This document shows positions 44,164 through 53,076 of a stretch of DNA of 64,000 nt, one piece after another. Position 1 is the first letter of the stretch. Each line of letters opens with the position of its first letter. The notes beneath the pieces are model-generated. The model did not search any database and was not told the origin of the DNA. It saw nothing but the letters and a program-made list of their open reading frames with translations. Source of the stretch: Sabulicella glaciei (GTDB lineage Bacteria; Pseudomonadota; Alphaproteobacteria; Acetobacterales; Acetobacteraceae); NCBI RefSeq assembly GCF_026183895.1, contig NZ_JAPFQI010000004.1:154360-218359 (forward strand). The letters run 5' to 3'. A program made the translations under genes and the position numbers.

Positions 44164-45357
44164 CTATTCCGCCGCCGACGCAACGTCCTCCTGCCGCAGC
44201 CAGTTGGAGCAGGCCTCCGCGGCGCGGGCGATCTCCGTCTCATCGGTGTAGGCATGAACCGAGAGGCGTAGCCCGCCCTTGCGATAGGAGCAGCGCACAC
44301 CATGAGCGGCGAGATGGGCGTGCAGCGCCGCCGCACCGCCACCCGGCACGTTGGCCGCGACGATGTGCGTGCGAAGGTGCTCGGGCACGCGGACGACGCG
44401 CAGCCCGGCCTCGTCGAGCGCATCGGCAAGGCAGGCTGAGAGCGCCAGCGCGCGCGCCTCGATCGCCTCCGGACCCGTGGCAAGGAGGAGACGCAGGCAT
44501 TCGCGCATGGCGACGCCGCCGGTGAAGCCGGGATAGCCCACATCGAAGCGACGCGCCCCGGCGGCGGGACGGTCCTCCACACCAGGCGAGAAATCCTCGT
44601 GCCCGCCCTCTTGCCGCACGCCGAACCGGGCCAGGAACGGCGGATCAAGCCGCTCCGCCAGTTCGCGCCGGACATAAAGGAAGCCGAAGCCGAACAGGCC
44701 GCACAGTGCCTTCTGCCCTCCCACAGAGAGGGCATCCACGCCCTCCGCACGCAGGTCGTGGCGCAGCACGCCGACCGACTGCGCGCCATCCACGTGCAGC
44801 AACGCGCCCGCGGGGCGGATCGCCTCGGACACGGCGCGCAGATCGGCGCGGCATCCCGGCGTGAAGGAAGCAGCAGAGACGGTGACGACGCGGGTCTTGC
44901 CGGGCCGCATCGCGTCGCCGATCGCTTCCACCGGGAGGGCGTGGTCGGGCCGGATGGGCACCTCCACGACCGAGACGCCCCGGCGGCGGAGGTTGAGCCA
45001 GGGAAGCAGGTTGTTCGGGTGCTCGAAACCCGTGCACAGCACCACCTCGTCGCCCGGCCGCCAGTCCACCGCATTGGCGAAGGTGTTCACGCCCTCCGAG
45101 ACATTCTTAGTGATCGCGATCTCGTCCGCCTCCACGCCGACGAGGCGGCCGAAGAGTTCGCGCGCCTCCTCCGCGATCTCGATCAGGCGAGACTTCTCCG
45201 CGACGCCGCGCACCGTCTCCTCCAGATGGGCCAGCAGCGCGGCGTGCGCTGCACCCGGGAGCAGCCCCTTGTGCGCCGTGTCGAGATAGGCACCGCGATC
45301 GGCCGCAAGGCCGGAAAAGGCGGCGCGAAACGTGGCGAGGGGCTCCGCGCCGCTCAC
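44164..45357 (-). CDS. Class V aminotransferase (cysteine desulfurase/isopenicillin epimerase-like)
   Basis: A 397-residue PLP enzyme. Markers are YLDTAHKGLLP, ITKNVSEGVNTFANA, FEHPNNLLPWL, LLHVDGAQSVG (PLP Asp) and SVGGQKALCGLFG (catalytic Lys). It belongs to the broad class V set with cysteine desulfurases and kynureninase-like or epimerase-like enzymes. No Cys-containing mobile loop typical of IscS is obvious, so desulfuration is not assured. GTG 45357 overlaps the stop of the Bug gene upstream (GTGA); the pair is an operon. Confidence 0.85.
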   Translation of the reverse strand: MSGAEPLATFRAAFSGLAADRGAYLDTAHKGLLPGAAHAALLAHLEETVRGVAEKSRLIEIAEEARELFGRLVGVEADEIAITKNVSEGVNTFANAVDWRPGDEVVLCTGFEHPNNLLPWLNLRRRGVSVVEVPIRPDHALPVEAIGDAMRPGKTRVVTVSAASFTPGCRADLRAVSEAIRPAGALLHVDGAQSVGVLRHDLRAEGVDALSVGGQKALCGLFGFGFLYVRRELAERLDPPFLARFGVRQEGGHEDFSPGVEDRPAAGARRFDVGYPGFTGGVAMRECLRLLLATGPEAIEARALALSACLADALDEAGLRVVRVPEHLRTHIVAANVPGGGAAALHAHLAAHGVRCSYRKGGLRLSVHAYTDETEIARAAEACSNWLRQEDVASAAE

Positions 45358-46313
45358 GACACGCGCACCCCAGCCGCCCGCACCACCTCGCCCCACCGCT
45401 GAATCTCGTCGGCCAGCATGGCCTGGAAGGCGGCGGGGTCGAGCGGGGAGGGGGTGACGCCCGCCGCCTGCAGCCGCGTCGCGACTGGACCGGTGCCCAG
45501 CGCGGCGACGGCCGCCCGGTGCAGCGCCGCCACGGCCGGCGCCGGCGTGCGCGCCGGGGCGAGCAGGCCGAACCAGTGAGCCCCCCGCAGGTGTGGCAGG
45601 CCAAGCTCGGCGGTGGTGGGAACGTCCGGGAACTCAGGGACGCGCTGCTCCGACAGCACGCAAAGGGCGCGCAGCGCGCCGGTCCGCAGATGCGCCGCAG
45701 TGCCGGCGGTGTTGGTGAAAAGCGCGTCGGCGTGGCCGGCGAGGAGGTCGGTCACGGCTGGCCCGGTGCCGCGATAGGGAACGATGTTGAGCTGCACTCG
45801 CCCGGCGATCTGCAGAAGCTCCGCCGCGAGATGCGTGCCGGTGCCATTGCCCGCCGTGGCGAAGACCACTTGGCCAGGCCGCGACCGCGCCGTTCCGAGC
45901 AGCCCGGCCATGTCGCGGTGCGGCCCGTCGCCGCGCACGAACAGCATGACCGGCGCACGGCCCAGCAGGGCAACGGCCTCGAAATCCTCGAGCGCGCGAT
46001 AGGGCAGGCTGGGGAAGGCCGTGGCGCTGATGGCGTGGGGCCAGTCCACGAGCAGGATGGTGTGCCCGTCGGGCGACGACTTGGCCACGAGGTCCGCGCC
46101 GATCGTGCCGCCCGCGCCGGCGCGATTCTCCACGACCACGGTCCCGCCCAGGGCCGGTGCCATCGCCTCCGCGACGGAGCGACCCACGACGTCCGACCCG
46201 CCACCGGGCGCGTAGGGCACGATCATCCGCACCGGCCGCGTGGGAAAGGCGGGCTGCGCCTGCGCCGCGACGGGAAGCGCAGCGCTGAGCGCGAAAAGGG
46301 TGCGGCGGTGCAT
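45354..46313 (-). CDS. Bug/TctC-family periplasmic solute-binding protein
   Basis: A 319-residue protein with a signal peptide (TLFALSAALPVAAQAQ) and the signatures FPTRPVRMIVPYAPGG, ENRAGAGGTIGADLVA and FATAGNGTGTHLAAEL. It is the third orphan Bug protein in the window. Coupling to a class V aminotransferase suggests an amino or keto acid ligand, but that is inference. Confidence 0.9.
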   Translation of the reverse strand: MHRRTLFALSAALPVAAQAQPAFPTRPVRMIVPYAPGGGSDVVGRSVAEAMAPALGGTVVVENRAGAGGTIGADLVAKSSPDGHTILLVDWPHAISATAFPSLPYRALEDFEAVALLGRAPVMLFVRGDGPHRDMAGLLGTARSRPGQVVFATAGNGTGTHLAAELLQIAGRVQLNIVPYRGTGPAVTDLLAGHADALFTNTAGTAAHLRTGALRALCVLSEQRVPEFPDVPTTAELGLPHLRGAHWFGLLAPARTPAPAVAALHRAAVAALGTGPVATRLQAAGVTPSPLDPAAFQAMLADEIQRWGEVVRAAGVRVS

Positions 46314-46578
46314 TCAGGGGGCTCCTCAGTCTGGGGCAGTTCAACGCAGACGGAGCGGGACGGCAAGGACACTCACGCCGGCGCGAACCAATGGGAGAGG
46401 GCCGACCTGCGTACACCCTGCGTTGGCAATCCCTTCGTGTGCGGCCCGCCCGTCAAGCATGCCATCCTATTGGCTGCTGTGCCGTTGATGGTGATCAGGC
46501 AATGGCGTGTGGGCCAGAGGAGAGCCGCGCCGGGCCGACGCACTGCCACCTTGAAGCCGCAAGGAACACGATCGGATC

Positions 46579-47217
46579 ATGTCAACCAATTCCGAACAGC
46601 GTCTCTTCGATGCCCTGGCCACCATCACGCGTGCCTTCGCCGATGGCGGCGTTCCAACGATGCTTGGAGCCGATGCAGCAGGGAACGATGCGGCGGACGG
46701 GTCCTCGCCTGCCATCGCGGTCATGGATGACGAAGCGCGGGAGGTGCTGGGCGAGGCGGCGCTAGCGGTCGCCTTTGGCGCCTTCGCCTCGCGCGGCGGT
46801 GATGGTGGGACGATCCAGACGCTGATCGCCTCCCTGGGCCTGATGGCCATCCTGGCGGGAGAGGACCCGGACCCGCCGGCGGAGATCATGGGAATCGCCG
46901 CCGGGGATGACCAAGTCGAGGCTGAGATCGATCGGGCCGGCGAGGCGCTTGATGACACCCACGGTCCTGACGCTTCCGCAGAGGAGGTGGTCGGCGCGCT
47001 TGAGGCACGCATCCTGGGCACAGCCATCACCCTGGCGGGCTGCACCCTTCCCGACGGCGTGAAGGGTCAGCACGCGGTACGGTTGCGCGCCGCGCGCTGC
47101 TTGGTCCGCCTCGCCACGGGGTTGATCGCCATGAACGTCGCCAGCGCTGCGGAGTCAGGGGCGACAGCGGCAGACGCGGGCCTGCTGGATCCTTCGAGCG
47201 GAAACTCCGGCGGGTGA
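46579..47217 (+). CDS. Acidic protein of unknown function
   Basis: A 212-residue protein rich in Ala, Asp, Glu and Gly with two mildly hydrophobic patches (LAVAFGAFAS, LIASLGLMAILAG) and no signal peptide. I do not recognise a family. AAGGAA lies about 13 bases before ATG 46579, rather far. It is convergent with the BrkB-like gene. The acidic, low-Arg composition supports real coding in this GC-rich DNA. Confidence 0.6.
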   Translation: MSTNSEQRLFDALATITRAFADGGVPTMLGADAAGNDAADGSSPAIAVMDDEAREVLGEAALAVAFGAFASRGGDGGTIQTLIASLGLMAILAGEDPDPPAEIMGIAAGDDQVEAEIDRAGEALDDTHGPDASAEEVVGALEARILGTAITLAGCTLPDGVKGQHAVRLRAARCLVRLATGLIAMNVASAAESGATAADAGLLDPSSGNSGG

Positions 47218-47368
47218 GCTGACTCGGAGACGGCGTCTCAGCGTCCCGTTTGCGCGAGCCCTTTGCGTCAGCAGACGTGGCCATCGACGGCGCGGAGTTC
47301 CGGCTCGACGCCACGGCCTCATCGCCGCCGTCGGCACGGTTGCAGATGCAAGGACCCGAAGAGCGGTT

Positions 47369-48283
47369 CTACGCCCGATTGCCTGGTGCACGAGCAGGTT
47401 CGACCGGATCTTGCCGCTGGCTGCCCTCCAGCCCTGCCCAGGCTCGCGTCAACTCCGCGCCGAGCAGGAAGATCTGGGCGGAGTAGTAGACCCAGAGCAG
47501 AACGACCACGAGCGCGCCGGCCGCGCCGTAGCTCCGCGCCAGACCGCTGCCTCCGATGTACCAGCCGATCAATGTTTTTCCGAGAGTGAAGAGGAAAGCC
47601 GTGGCCACCGCGCCCGCTATCACGTCCCTCCATTGCAGTCGCCGGTCGGGCAGGATCTTGTAGATGGCAGCGAAGAGCGCCGTAGTGAGTGCAAAGGAGA
47701 TCGCGAAGCCCAGCCACTGCAGCGGGAGGGAGAGGCCAGGGAGGCGCCCCCGGGCCCAGGCTTCCACTGCGGCCACGGCAGCACTTGCCAGCAGCGAAAC
47801 CAGCAGCAGGAACCCTGTGGCGGCGACGAGCCCGATGCTGAGCAGCCTGGCCCTAACGAGATAAGAGATTGAGACGGCGTTGGGCGCGGCCTTCCAGATG
47901 ACGTTCAGTGCCGCCTGGATCTCGGCGAAGACCCCGCTGGCAGTCAGCAGGAGCAGGCCCAGGCTGAGAAGCGCTGGCAGGCCGCCGCCACGGCCGCCAG
48001 AATCCACGCCCCTGACCATCCCTTGTACGGCTGCTGCCCCCTCTTCCCCGACGAGCGCGTGCAGCTGGGCCGTCACGGCGTCCCAGACGGCGGTCTCGGC
48101 GAAGATGGTGCTCGCGATTGCGACCGCGACGACCAGGAGGGGGGCAATCGAGAAGAGCGTGTAGCAGGCGATGGCTGCACCGCGTGTCATCGCCTCATCT
48201 TCGATGAATCCCTCAACCGTGGCCTTTGCCAGCGCCCAGATCCGAGTCAACAGCATCGCCGTCCTTTGTGCCTCCTTGACCAT
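47369..48283 (-). CDS. YihY/virulence factor BrkB-family membrane protein
   Basis: A 304-residue protein with about six membrane helices. Family features are AMTRGAAIACYTLFSIAPLL early, then ALNVIWKAAP, ILPDRRLQWRDVIAGAVATA and YGAAGALVVVLLWVYYSAQI. The role is not settled in the family; homologs were once called ribonuclease BN. ATG 48283 is used; ATG 48292 is equally possible. It is transcribed alone. Confidence 0.9.
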   Translation of the reverse strand: MVKEAQRTAMLLTRIWALAKATVEGFIEDEAMTRGAAIACYTLFSIAPLLVVAVAIASTIFAETAVWDAVTAQLHALVGEEGAAAVQGMVRGVDSGGRGGGLPALLSLGLLLLTASGVFAEIQAALNVIWKAAPNAVSISYLVRARLLSIGLVAATGFLLLVSLLASAAVAAVEAWARGRLPGLSLPLQWLGFAISFALTTALFAAIYKILPDRRLQWRDVIAGAVATAFLFTLGKTLIGWYIGGSGLARSYGAAGALVVVLLWVYYSAQIFLLGAELTRAWAGLEGSQRQDPVEPARAPGNRA

Positions 48284-49362
48284 GGTGCCCATGTCGGGGC
48301 GGGCAGCCTCACCTTGCTGCAACGCAGGGCGGTGAACGCGGGCGGACGCCATCCTGATATCGCGTGCCAAGTCCGCGGGCTTGCCCTGCCTCGCGTCGCG
48401 CGCTTCGAGCGGCGAGGCCTGGGGGCGGGCGAGGGGGCCGGGCCGACCGTCACGCAGAGTGTGTTGATCGGGAGCTTCATCTCGCTCGCCGGGGTGAGCC
48501 CCTACGCGTCCTCGGGGGTAAGCGACACCTTTAATGCACTGCGCCGCCCTGCGGCGCAGCTCGAGACGTGCACAGGCCGGATCTCGCGCTCCCCTGCGGT
48601 CGCGCCGACGCAGGCTTCGGCCGGGGCTCCCAGAATTGTAAGGGGAAGTCGCGCCGCCATGGCGCGGCAAAAGGCGGTCAATTGCGAGTGCCCACTTCCG
48701 ATCAGCACGGTTCCGTCGTCCTCATCCTTCCCGATGAAGGAAGCGGCCCCATGGCCGGCCCGCTCTGCTACACCCAAGTCGGTGTCGATGCTTTCCGGTG
48801 GCACCGAAGGGGACCGGGGCGGGAGGGCGTGGTTCATGCCCACCAGCATATTCCCAGCTCTCCGCAGAAGCGGAATGGTAGCGTCCCGCGCGAATGCGGC
48901 CGCCAAGCAAGGTGCTCAAGCGCCGTGACACCGTCGCGTCCTTCGTTCCGGCGCCGATTCAAGGCCGAGCGAGCATCCGAGCGCCTTCAATCAGTGAAAT
49001 TGGAATCTAAAAGAGGGGTACACGGAGGAAAGCGTGCATGCGACATGACAGGTTCTGATCGAACCTGAAGGACGTCTCGTGCGGCTTGCCGCATTGCACG
49101 TCGCGGGTCGTCGGCGCTGCGGGCGCACTCTTCCTCGGCAGTGGGCAATGCTGGCTCCACTTTTGCGAGTCCAGCCCGCACGGCGCGGCGCGCCGGCCGG
49201 GCATCGGGATCGCGGCCTCGACCCCGCTGCTGGCCGTCGCCGGACGGCGAGACCATGCTAGGCTCGCCCGGGTGACCATCGGGAGGCGCAGCCATCGCCG
49301 CCGCTACGCAGATCTTAGGCCCCGCCGCTACACTCGATGAGCTGAAGGCAGCCGTCGCAAAG
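48284..49362. other. 1.1-kb region without a confident gene
   Basis: Frames exist on both strands but have the Arg/Pro/Ala-rich look of chance frames. A minus-strand 134-residue frame (48502-48906) is the best candidate, yet a 9-bp hairpin (48539-48547 with 48551-48559) lies inside its 3' part. A lower-GC stretch near 48990-49020 and a CAGGTTC/GAACCTG inverted repeat (49049-49067) may be promoter or operator elements for the downstream plus-strand genes. Decayed genes could be present. Confidence 0.4.
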
Positions 49363-50331
49363 GTGCCGGACGCCATGCGCCGCATGCTGGCCGAAGGGCG
49401 CGGCCCGCGCGCAATCGGCCACGCGGTGTCGGATGTCGCGGACTGCGTCACCGCCCGGCTGCTCGAGGCGGCGGAGTGTGAGCTCGGTCCGCCACCCGTG
49501 CCGTATGCCTGGCTTGCCGCCGGATCGCAGGGCAGGCGCGAGCTGACAGCCGGATCGGACCAGGACAATGGCCTGCTGCTGGATGACGCCTTCGAGGAAA
49601 GCCGGCACCGCGTCTACTTCGCCGCGCTCGGCGCCCATGTCTGCCACGGCCTGCACGCCTGCGGATATGTCCATTGTCCCGGGGAGATGATGGCGATGAC
49701 CGAGCGCTGGTGCCAACCGCTCTCGGTCTGGCGCCGCTACTTCAGCGAATGGATCGAACAGCCCGAGCCGAAGGCACTGATGCTGTCCTCCGTGTTCTTC
49801 GATTTCCGCGCGATCGCCGGGGGCGACCCGCTATTCGGCCAGCTGCACGACTTCGTGCTGGAGAAGACCCGGCGGAACACGATCTTCCTGGCTCACCTCG
49901 CGCGGAACGCGATGAGCCGTACGCCGCCCATCGGTTTCTTCCGGAATTTCGTGATGGCGCGCGGTGGCGAGCATCCGGGCACGATGGACCTCAAGATCCG
50001 CGGCGTGACTCCGATCGTCGAGATGTCGCGCGTGCATGCGCTCTCGGTCGGGATCGTCGCAGTGAACACTTTCGACCGGCTGGAGGAGCTGGGCGCGCGG
50101 GGCGCGGTGAGCCCGGGCGGCGCACGGGGACTGCTGGAGGCGCTGGACCTGATCGGCTCGATCCGGCTGCGCCACCAGGTGAGGATGGCCAGCGAGGGCC
50201 TGAGGCCCGATAATCACATCCGCCTCGATGAGCTCTCGGCCAACGAGCGGAAGCGACTGCGCGCCGCCTTCGTCCTGGTGCGGACCATGCAATCCGCGAT
50301 GGAAGCGAAATACCGGCACGGCTTCATGTAA
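49363..50331 (+). CDS. DUF294-type nucleotidyltransferase-like protein, short form
   Basis: About 322 residues. AWLAAGSQGRRELTAGSDQDNGLLL matches the GlnD-like nucleotidyltransferase core (GSxGRxE with DxD) in two pieces, and the C-terminal helical substrate-binding domain follows (DLIGSIRLRHQV, LRTMQSAMEAKY-like). Family members usually carry N-terminal cNMP-binding and CBS domains; these are absent. Residues resembling the family (TLDELKAAVAKVPDAM) are encoded upstream of the first good start, back to a TGA at 49273, so the true start is uncertain (see findings). It probably regulates the symporter system. Confidence 0.75.
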   Translation: MPDAMRRMLAEGRGPRAIGHAVSDVADCVTARLLEAAECELGPPPVPYAWLAAGSQGRRELTAGSDQDNGLLLDDAFEESRHRVYFAALGAHVCHGLHACGYVHCPGEMMAMTERWCQPLSVWRRYFSEWIEQPEPKALMLSSVFFDFRAIAGGDPLFGQLHDFVLEKTRRNTIFLAHLARNAMSRTPPIGFFRNFVMARGGEHPGTMDLKIRGVTPIVEMSRVHALSVGIVAVNTFDRLEELGARGAVSPGGARGLLEALDLIGSIRLRHQVRMASEGLRPDNHIRLDELSANERKRLRAAFVLVRTMQSAMEAKYRHGFM

Positions 50332-50369
50332 CTTGCCCGGAAGCCGAGCAAGGGAGGAGACAAAAGCAG

Positions 50370-50753
50370 ATGGGCCAGAGAATCCTGGTCGCGGACGACG
50401 AGCCGAGCATCCTGCTTTCGCTGCAGGTGCTGCTGCGGAAGGCGGGCTACGAGGTGCGCGTGGCACGAAACGGCGAGGAGGTGCTTCAGGCGGTCGAGGA
50501 CGCGTGCCCTGATCTCATCATCCTCGACGCCATGATGCCAGCCCGCAGCGGCTACGATGTCTGCCAGGAGCTTCGGCGGCAGGACCGCTGGCGCGACGTG
50601 CCGATCATCATGCTGACCGCCAAGGGCCGCGAGGTGGAGCGCGAGAAGGGCCTTGCCCTGGGGGCGAGCGACTACGTCACCAAACCTTTCTCCACTCGGG
50701 AGCTGGTCGAAACGGTCCGCCGCCGGCTCGGCGGGCCGACGCCCTCCCCATGA
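50370..50753 (+). CDS. Single-domain response regulator
   Basis: A 127-residue CheY-like receiver. It has the acidic pair in LVADDEPS, the phospho-acceptor in IILDAMMPARSGYD, Thr in IIMLTAKG and Lys in VTKPFS. There is no output domain. It lies 38 bp after the DUF294 gene, with GGGAGG upstream, and overlaps the next gene by four bases (ATGA). The natural partner kinase is the CrbS-like protein at 53076. Confidence 0.92.
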   Translation: MGQRILVADDEPSILLSLQVLLRKAGYEVRVARNGEEVLQAVEDACPDLIILDAMMPARSGYDVCQELRRQDRWRDVPIIMLTAKGREVEREKGLALGASDYVTKPFSTRELVETVRRRLGGPTPSP

Positions 50754-52831
50754 CGCCGGGCCGTGGTCGGCTTGCCAGGGCATTCCTGCTGCTAGGCGCT
50801 TCGGGCGGCGCGCTGGCGGTGCTTGCCGTGCTTGCCTTCGGCCGGACCATCCCCGGGACCGCGGCGGCGCTCGCGGCCGGCCTGGTCATCGCCGCCCTCC
50901 TCGCCGCCTGGAAGCTGGTGGACGCGATGCTGCTGCGCCGCCTTGGCTCCCTTGCCGCAGAGGCGCGTCTCGTCGCTCACGGGACGGCCGAGAGCCGCAT
51001 CCCGCCCGAGCGCTACGCGGCCCTCGCTCCCCTGCCCGAGGCGGTGAACGAGCTGGGCGAGAAGCTGGTCCAGGCTGGACAGCGCGTGGAGGAAGCGGTG
51101 GCGCAGTCCACCCTGCGCGTCGAGGAGCAGAAGGGTCGGCTCGCCGCGATCCTGAACGACCTGCATGACGGCGTGGTGGTCTGCAACCTCGAGCACCAGA
51201 TCCTGCTCTACAACCGCGGTACCCTCGCGCTGCTCGGACTGCGCGGCGGGCTTGGCCTCGGTCGGAACCTGCTGCAGCTCGTGATGCCGGATCCTGTCCT
51301 GCACGCGCTGGAACGGCTGCGCCGGCCTCAGGCCCAGGACATCCCAGGCGCCGAGGAGCGGCACGCCCAGGTGCTGACCGCGCCGGCGCACGGCGAGGCA
51401 CTGCTTCGCGGCCGCATGGGGCTGGTGGTGACGGGCGAGCAGGTCACCGGCTATGTGCTCACCCTCTCCGATGCGACGGCCGAACTCGGGACGCTCGGAC
51501 GTTGCGACGCGCTTCTGCGCGACGCGACGGAGGGGCTGCGACAGCCCGTAGCCAACCTGCGCGCGGCCGCCGAGACACTCGCCGACACGCCGGAGCTTCC
51601 ACCCGAGAGCCGGGCCGAGTTCGAGCGCATCATCCTCGAACAGGCGGAGGCACTCTCCGCCCGGCTGGAGACGGTCGCCAACGAATATCGCGGAATCGCC
51701 GGCCGCCTCTGGCCGATGGCGGATCTCGACATGGCCGACCTGGCCACGCTGGTGGCGTTCCGCGCGGCGCGCGGCGGTCGTGTTGTCACGGCTGCGACGG
51801 AGCACGTGTCCCTGCACGGCGACAGGCACAGCCTGGTGCTGCTGTTCGGCCACTTGGTCGACCGCGCCGGCCAGGAATTCGGAGTGCGGGACTTCGAGAT
51901 CCGCGCCGAGCCCGGCACGTCACGAACGTATCTCGACCTCTCCTGGTCAGGCCCGGTGGTGCCGGCGGACGTGCTCGCCGCCTGGTCTGAGGACCGCCTG
52001 GAAGGCGCCCTGGACGGCCTCACTCTCGGCGATGTCCTGCAGCGCCATCACAGCGATCTTTGGAGCGAGGCCTTCGGCGAAGGCCGTGCGCGCCTGCGCA
52101 TGCCGCTGGCGCCCGGGGCCAGCCCGCTTCCCGCCGCTGCGGCACCCGCCCTGGCGGGCGCGCGGCCCGAATTCTTCGACTTCGACCTGCTGCACCAGCC
52201 GCTGGCAACCGGTGCGCTCGGCCGCACTCCGCTCGACAAGCTAGGCTTCGTGGTGTTCGATACGGAAACGACGGGCCTCAACCCCTCCGGCGGCGATGCG
52301 CTGATCTCGATCGGCGGGGTGCGGGTCCTGAACGGCCGCATCCTGACGGGCGAAACCTTCGACGCGCTGGTCAACCCGAAGCGCCCGATCCCCGCCGCCT
52401 CCATCCGGTTCCATGGCATCACCGACGAGATGGTGCGCGAGAGCCCGCCGCTGGAGGAGGTTCTGCCGACTTTCAAGGCATTCGTCGACGAAGCGGTGCT
52501 GGTGGCTCACAACGCCGCCTTCGACATGAAATTCCTCCGCATGTCGGAGAAGCGCGCCGGCGTTCGCTTCGACAACCCGGTGCTCGACACCATGGTCCTG
52601 TCCCGCTACCTGCAGGGTGACGATGGCGCCCACGCGCTGGATGCGCTCGCGGCGCGGCTCGGCGTCCCCATACAGGGACGCCACTCCGCCCTCGGCGACG
52701 CCATGGCGACGGCCGGCATCTTCCTGCGGCTGGTTGCCATGCTGAAGGAGCGCGGCATCGTCACGTTGGACGACGCGATCCGCCGGTCGAATATGGAGGT
52801 CGAGCTGCGCGCAAGGGGGCACGTGTTTTGA
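50750..52831 (+). CDS. Membrane-bound degenerate kinase fused to a DnaQ-like 3'-5' exonuclease
   Basis: A 693-residue protein. It has two N-terminal membrane segments, a HAMP-like linker, and a PAS-like domain (ILNDLHDGVVVCNLEHQ, about 125-235). A helical region follows with the kinase motif degraded to EGLRQPVANLRAAAETL, where the phospho-His is missing. A poorly conserved ATPase-like part comes next, then a DEDDh exonuclease from about residue 495: VVFDTETTGLNP, FHGITDEMV, LVAHNAAFDMKFL and GRHSALGDAMAT. The exonuclease motifs look intact. Similar exonucleases sit beside acetate-type symporters in other proteobacteria. It overlaps genes on both sides. Confidence 0.85.
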   Translation: MTPGRGRLARAFLLLGASGGALAVLAVLAFGRTIPGTAAALAAGLVIAALLAAWKLVDAMLLRRLGSLAAEARLVAHGTAESRIPPERYAALAPLPEAVNELGEKLVQAGQRVEEAVAQSTLRVEEQKGRLAAILNDLHDGVVVCNLEHQILLYNRGTLALLGLRGGLGLGRNLLQLVMPDPVLHALERLRRPQAQDIPGAEERHAQVLTAPAHGEALLRGRMGLVVTGEQVTGYVLTLSDATAELGTLGRCDALLRDATEGLRQPVANLRAAAETLADTPELPPESRAEFERIILEQAEALSARLETVANEYRGIAGRLWPMADLDMADLATLVAFRAARGGRVVTAATEHVSLHGDRHSLVLLFGHLVDRAGQEFGVRDFEIRAEPGTSRTYLDLSWSGPVVPADVLAAWSEDRLEGALDGLTLGDVLQRHHSDLWSEAFGEGRARLRMPLAPGASPLPAAAAPALAGARPEFFDFDLLHQPLATGALGRTPLDKLGFVVFDTETTGLNPSGGDALISIGGVRVLNGRILTGETFDALVNPKRPIPAASIRFHGITDEMVRESPPLEEVLPTFKAFVDEAVLVAHNAAFDMKFLRMSEKRAGVRFDNPVLDTMVLSRYLQGDDGAHALDALAARLGVPIQGRHSALGDAMATAGIFLRLVAMLKERGIVTLDDAIRRSNMEVELRARGHVF

Positions 52832-53076
52832 GTCGCCAGGGCGGGGGTCATGACCGGCTCGTCGCGCTCTGCCTGCTGGCCGTCGTGCTGTTCAGTCCCT
52901 GGCTCCTGCGGATCTTCGGCGGCAGCGCCGGGAGCGGCGCGATCTGGCCGCCGCTGTACCTTTATCTCTTCGTGGCCTGGGCCGCGGTGATTCTGTTGCT
53001 CGCGCTGCACACCGAGCGACGCGGCCGTCGGCGGCGGCGCGAGGCGCAGGCGCCGGACGCGCGGGATGCGACCTGA
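52828..53076 (+). CDS. Small two-helix membrane protein
   Basis: An 82-residue protein starting at TTG, inside the stop of the exonuclease gene (TTGA), and ending inside the kinase start (TGATG). Two hydrophobic helices (LVALCLLAVVLFSPWLL; LYLYLFVAWAAVILLLAL) precede a very basic tail (RRGRRRRRE). It may assist the symporter-kinase, as small partners do for SSS-family transporters. Confidence 0.75.
   Translation: MSRQGGGHDRLVALCLLAVVLFSPWLLRIFGGSAGSGAIWPPLYLYLFVAWAAVILLLALHTERRGRRRRREAQAPDARDAT

Noticed and set aside
48502..48906. A 134-codon minus-strand frame
   Set aside because: It has a poor ribosome site and no family pattern, and a perfect hairpin lies in its 3' part. It is kept only as a remark in the intergenic entry.
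49273..49275. Selenocysteine or readthrough at the TGA before the DUF294 gene
   Set aside because: No selenocysteine insertion hairpin is evident and the residues before the TGA do not resemble the family.
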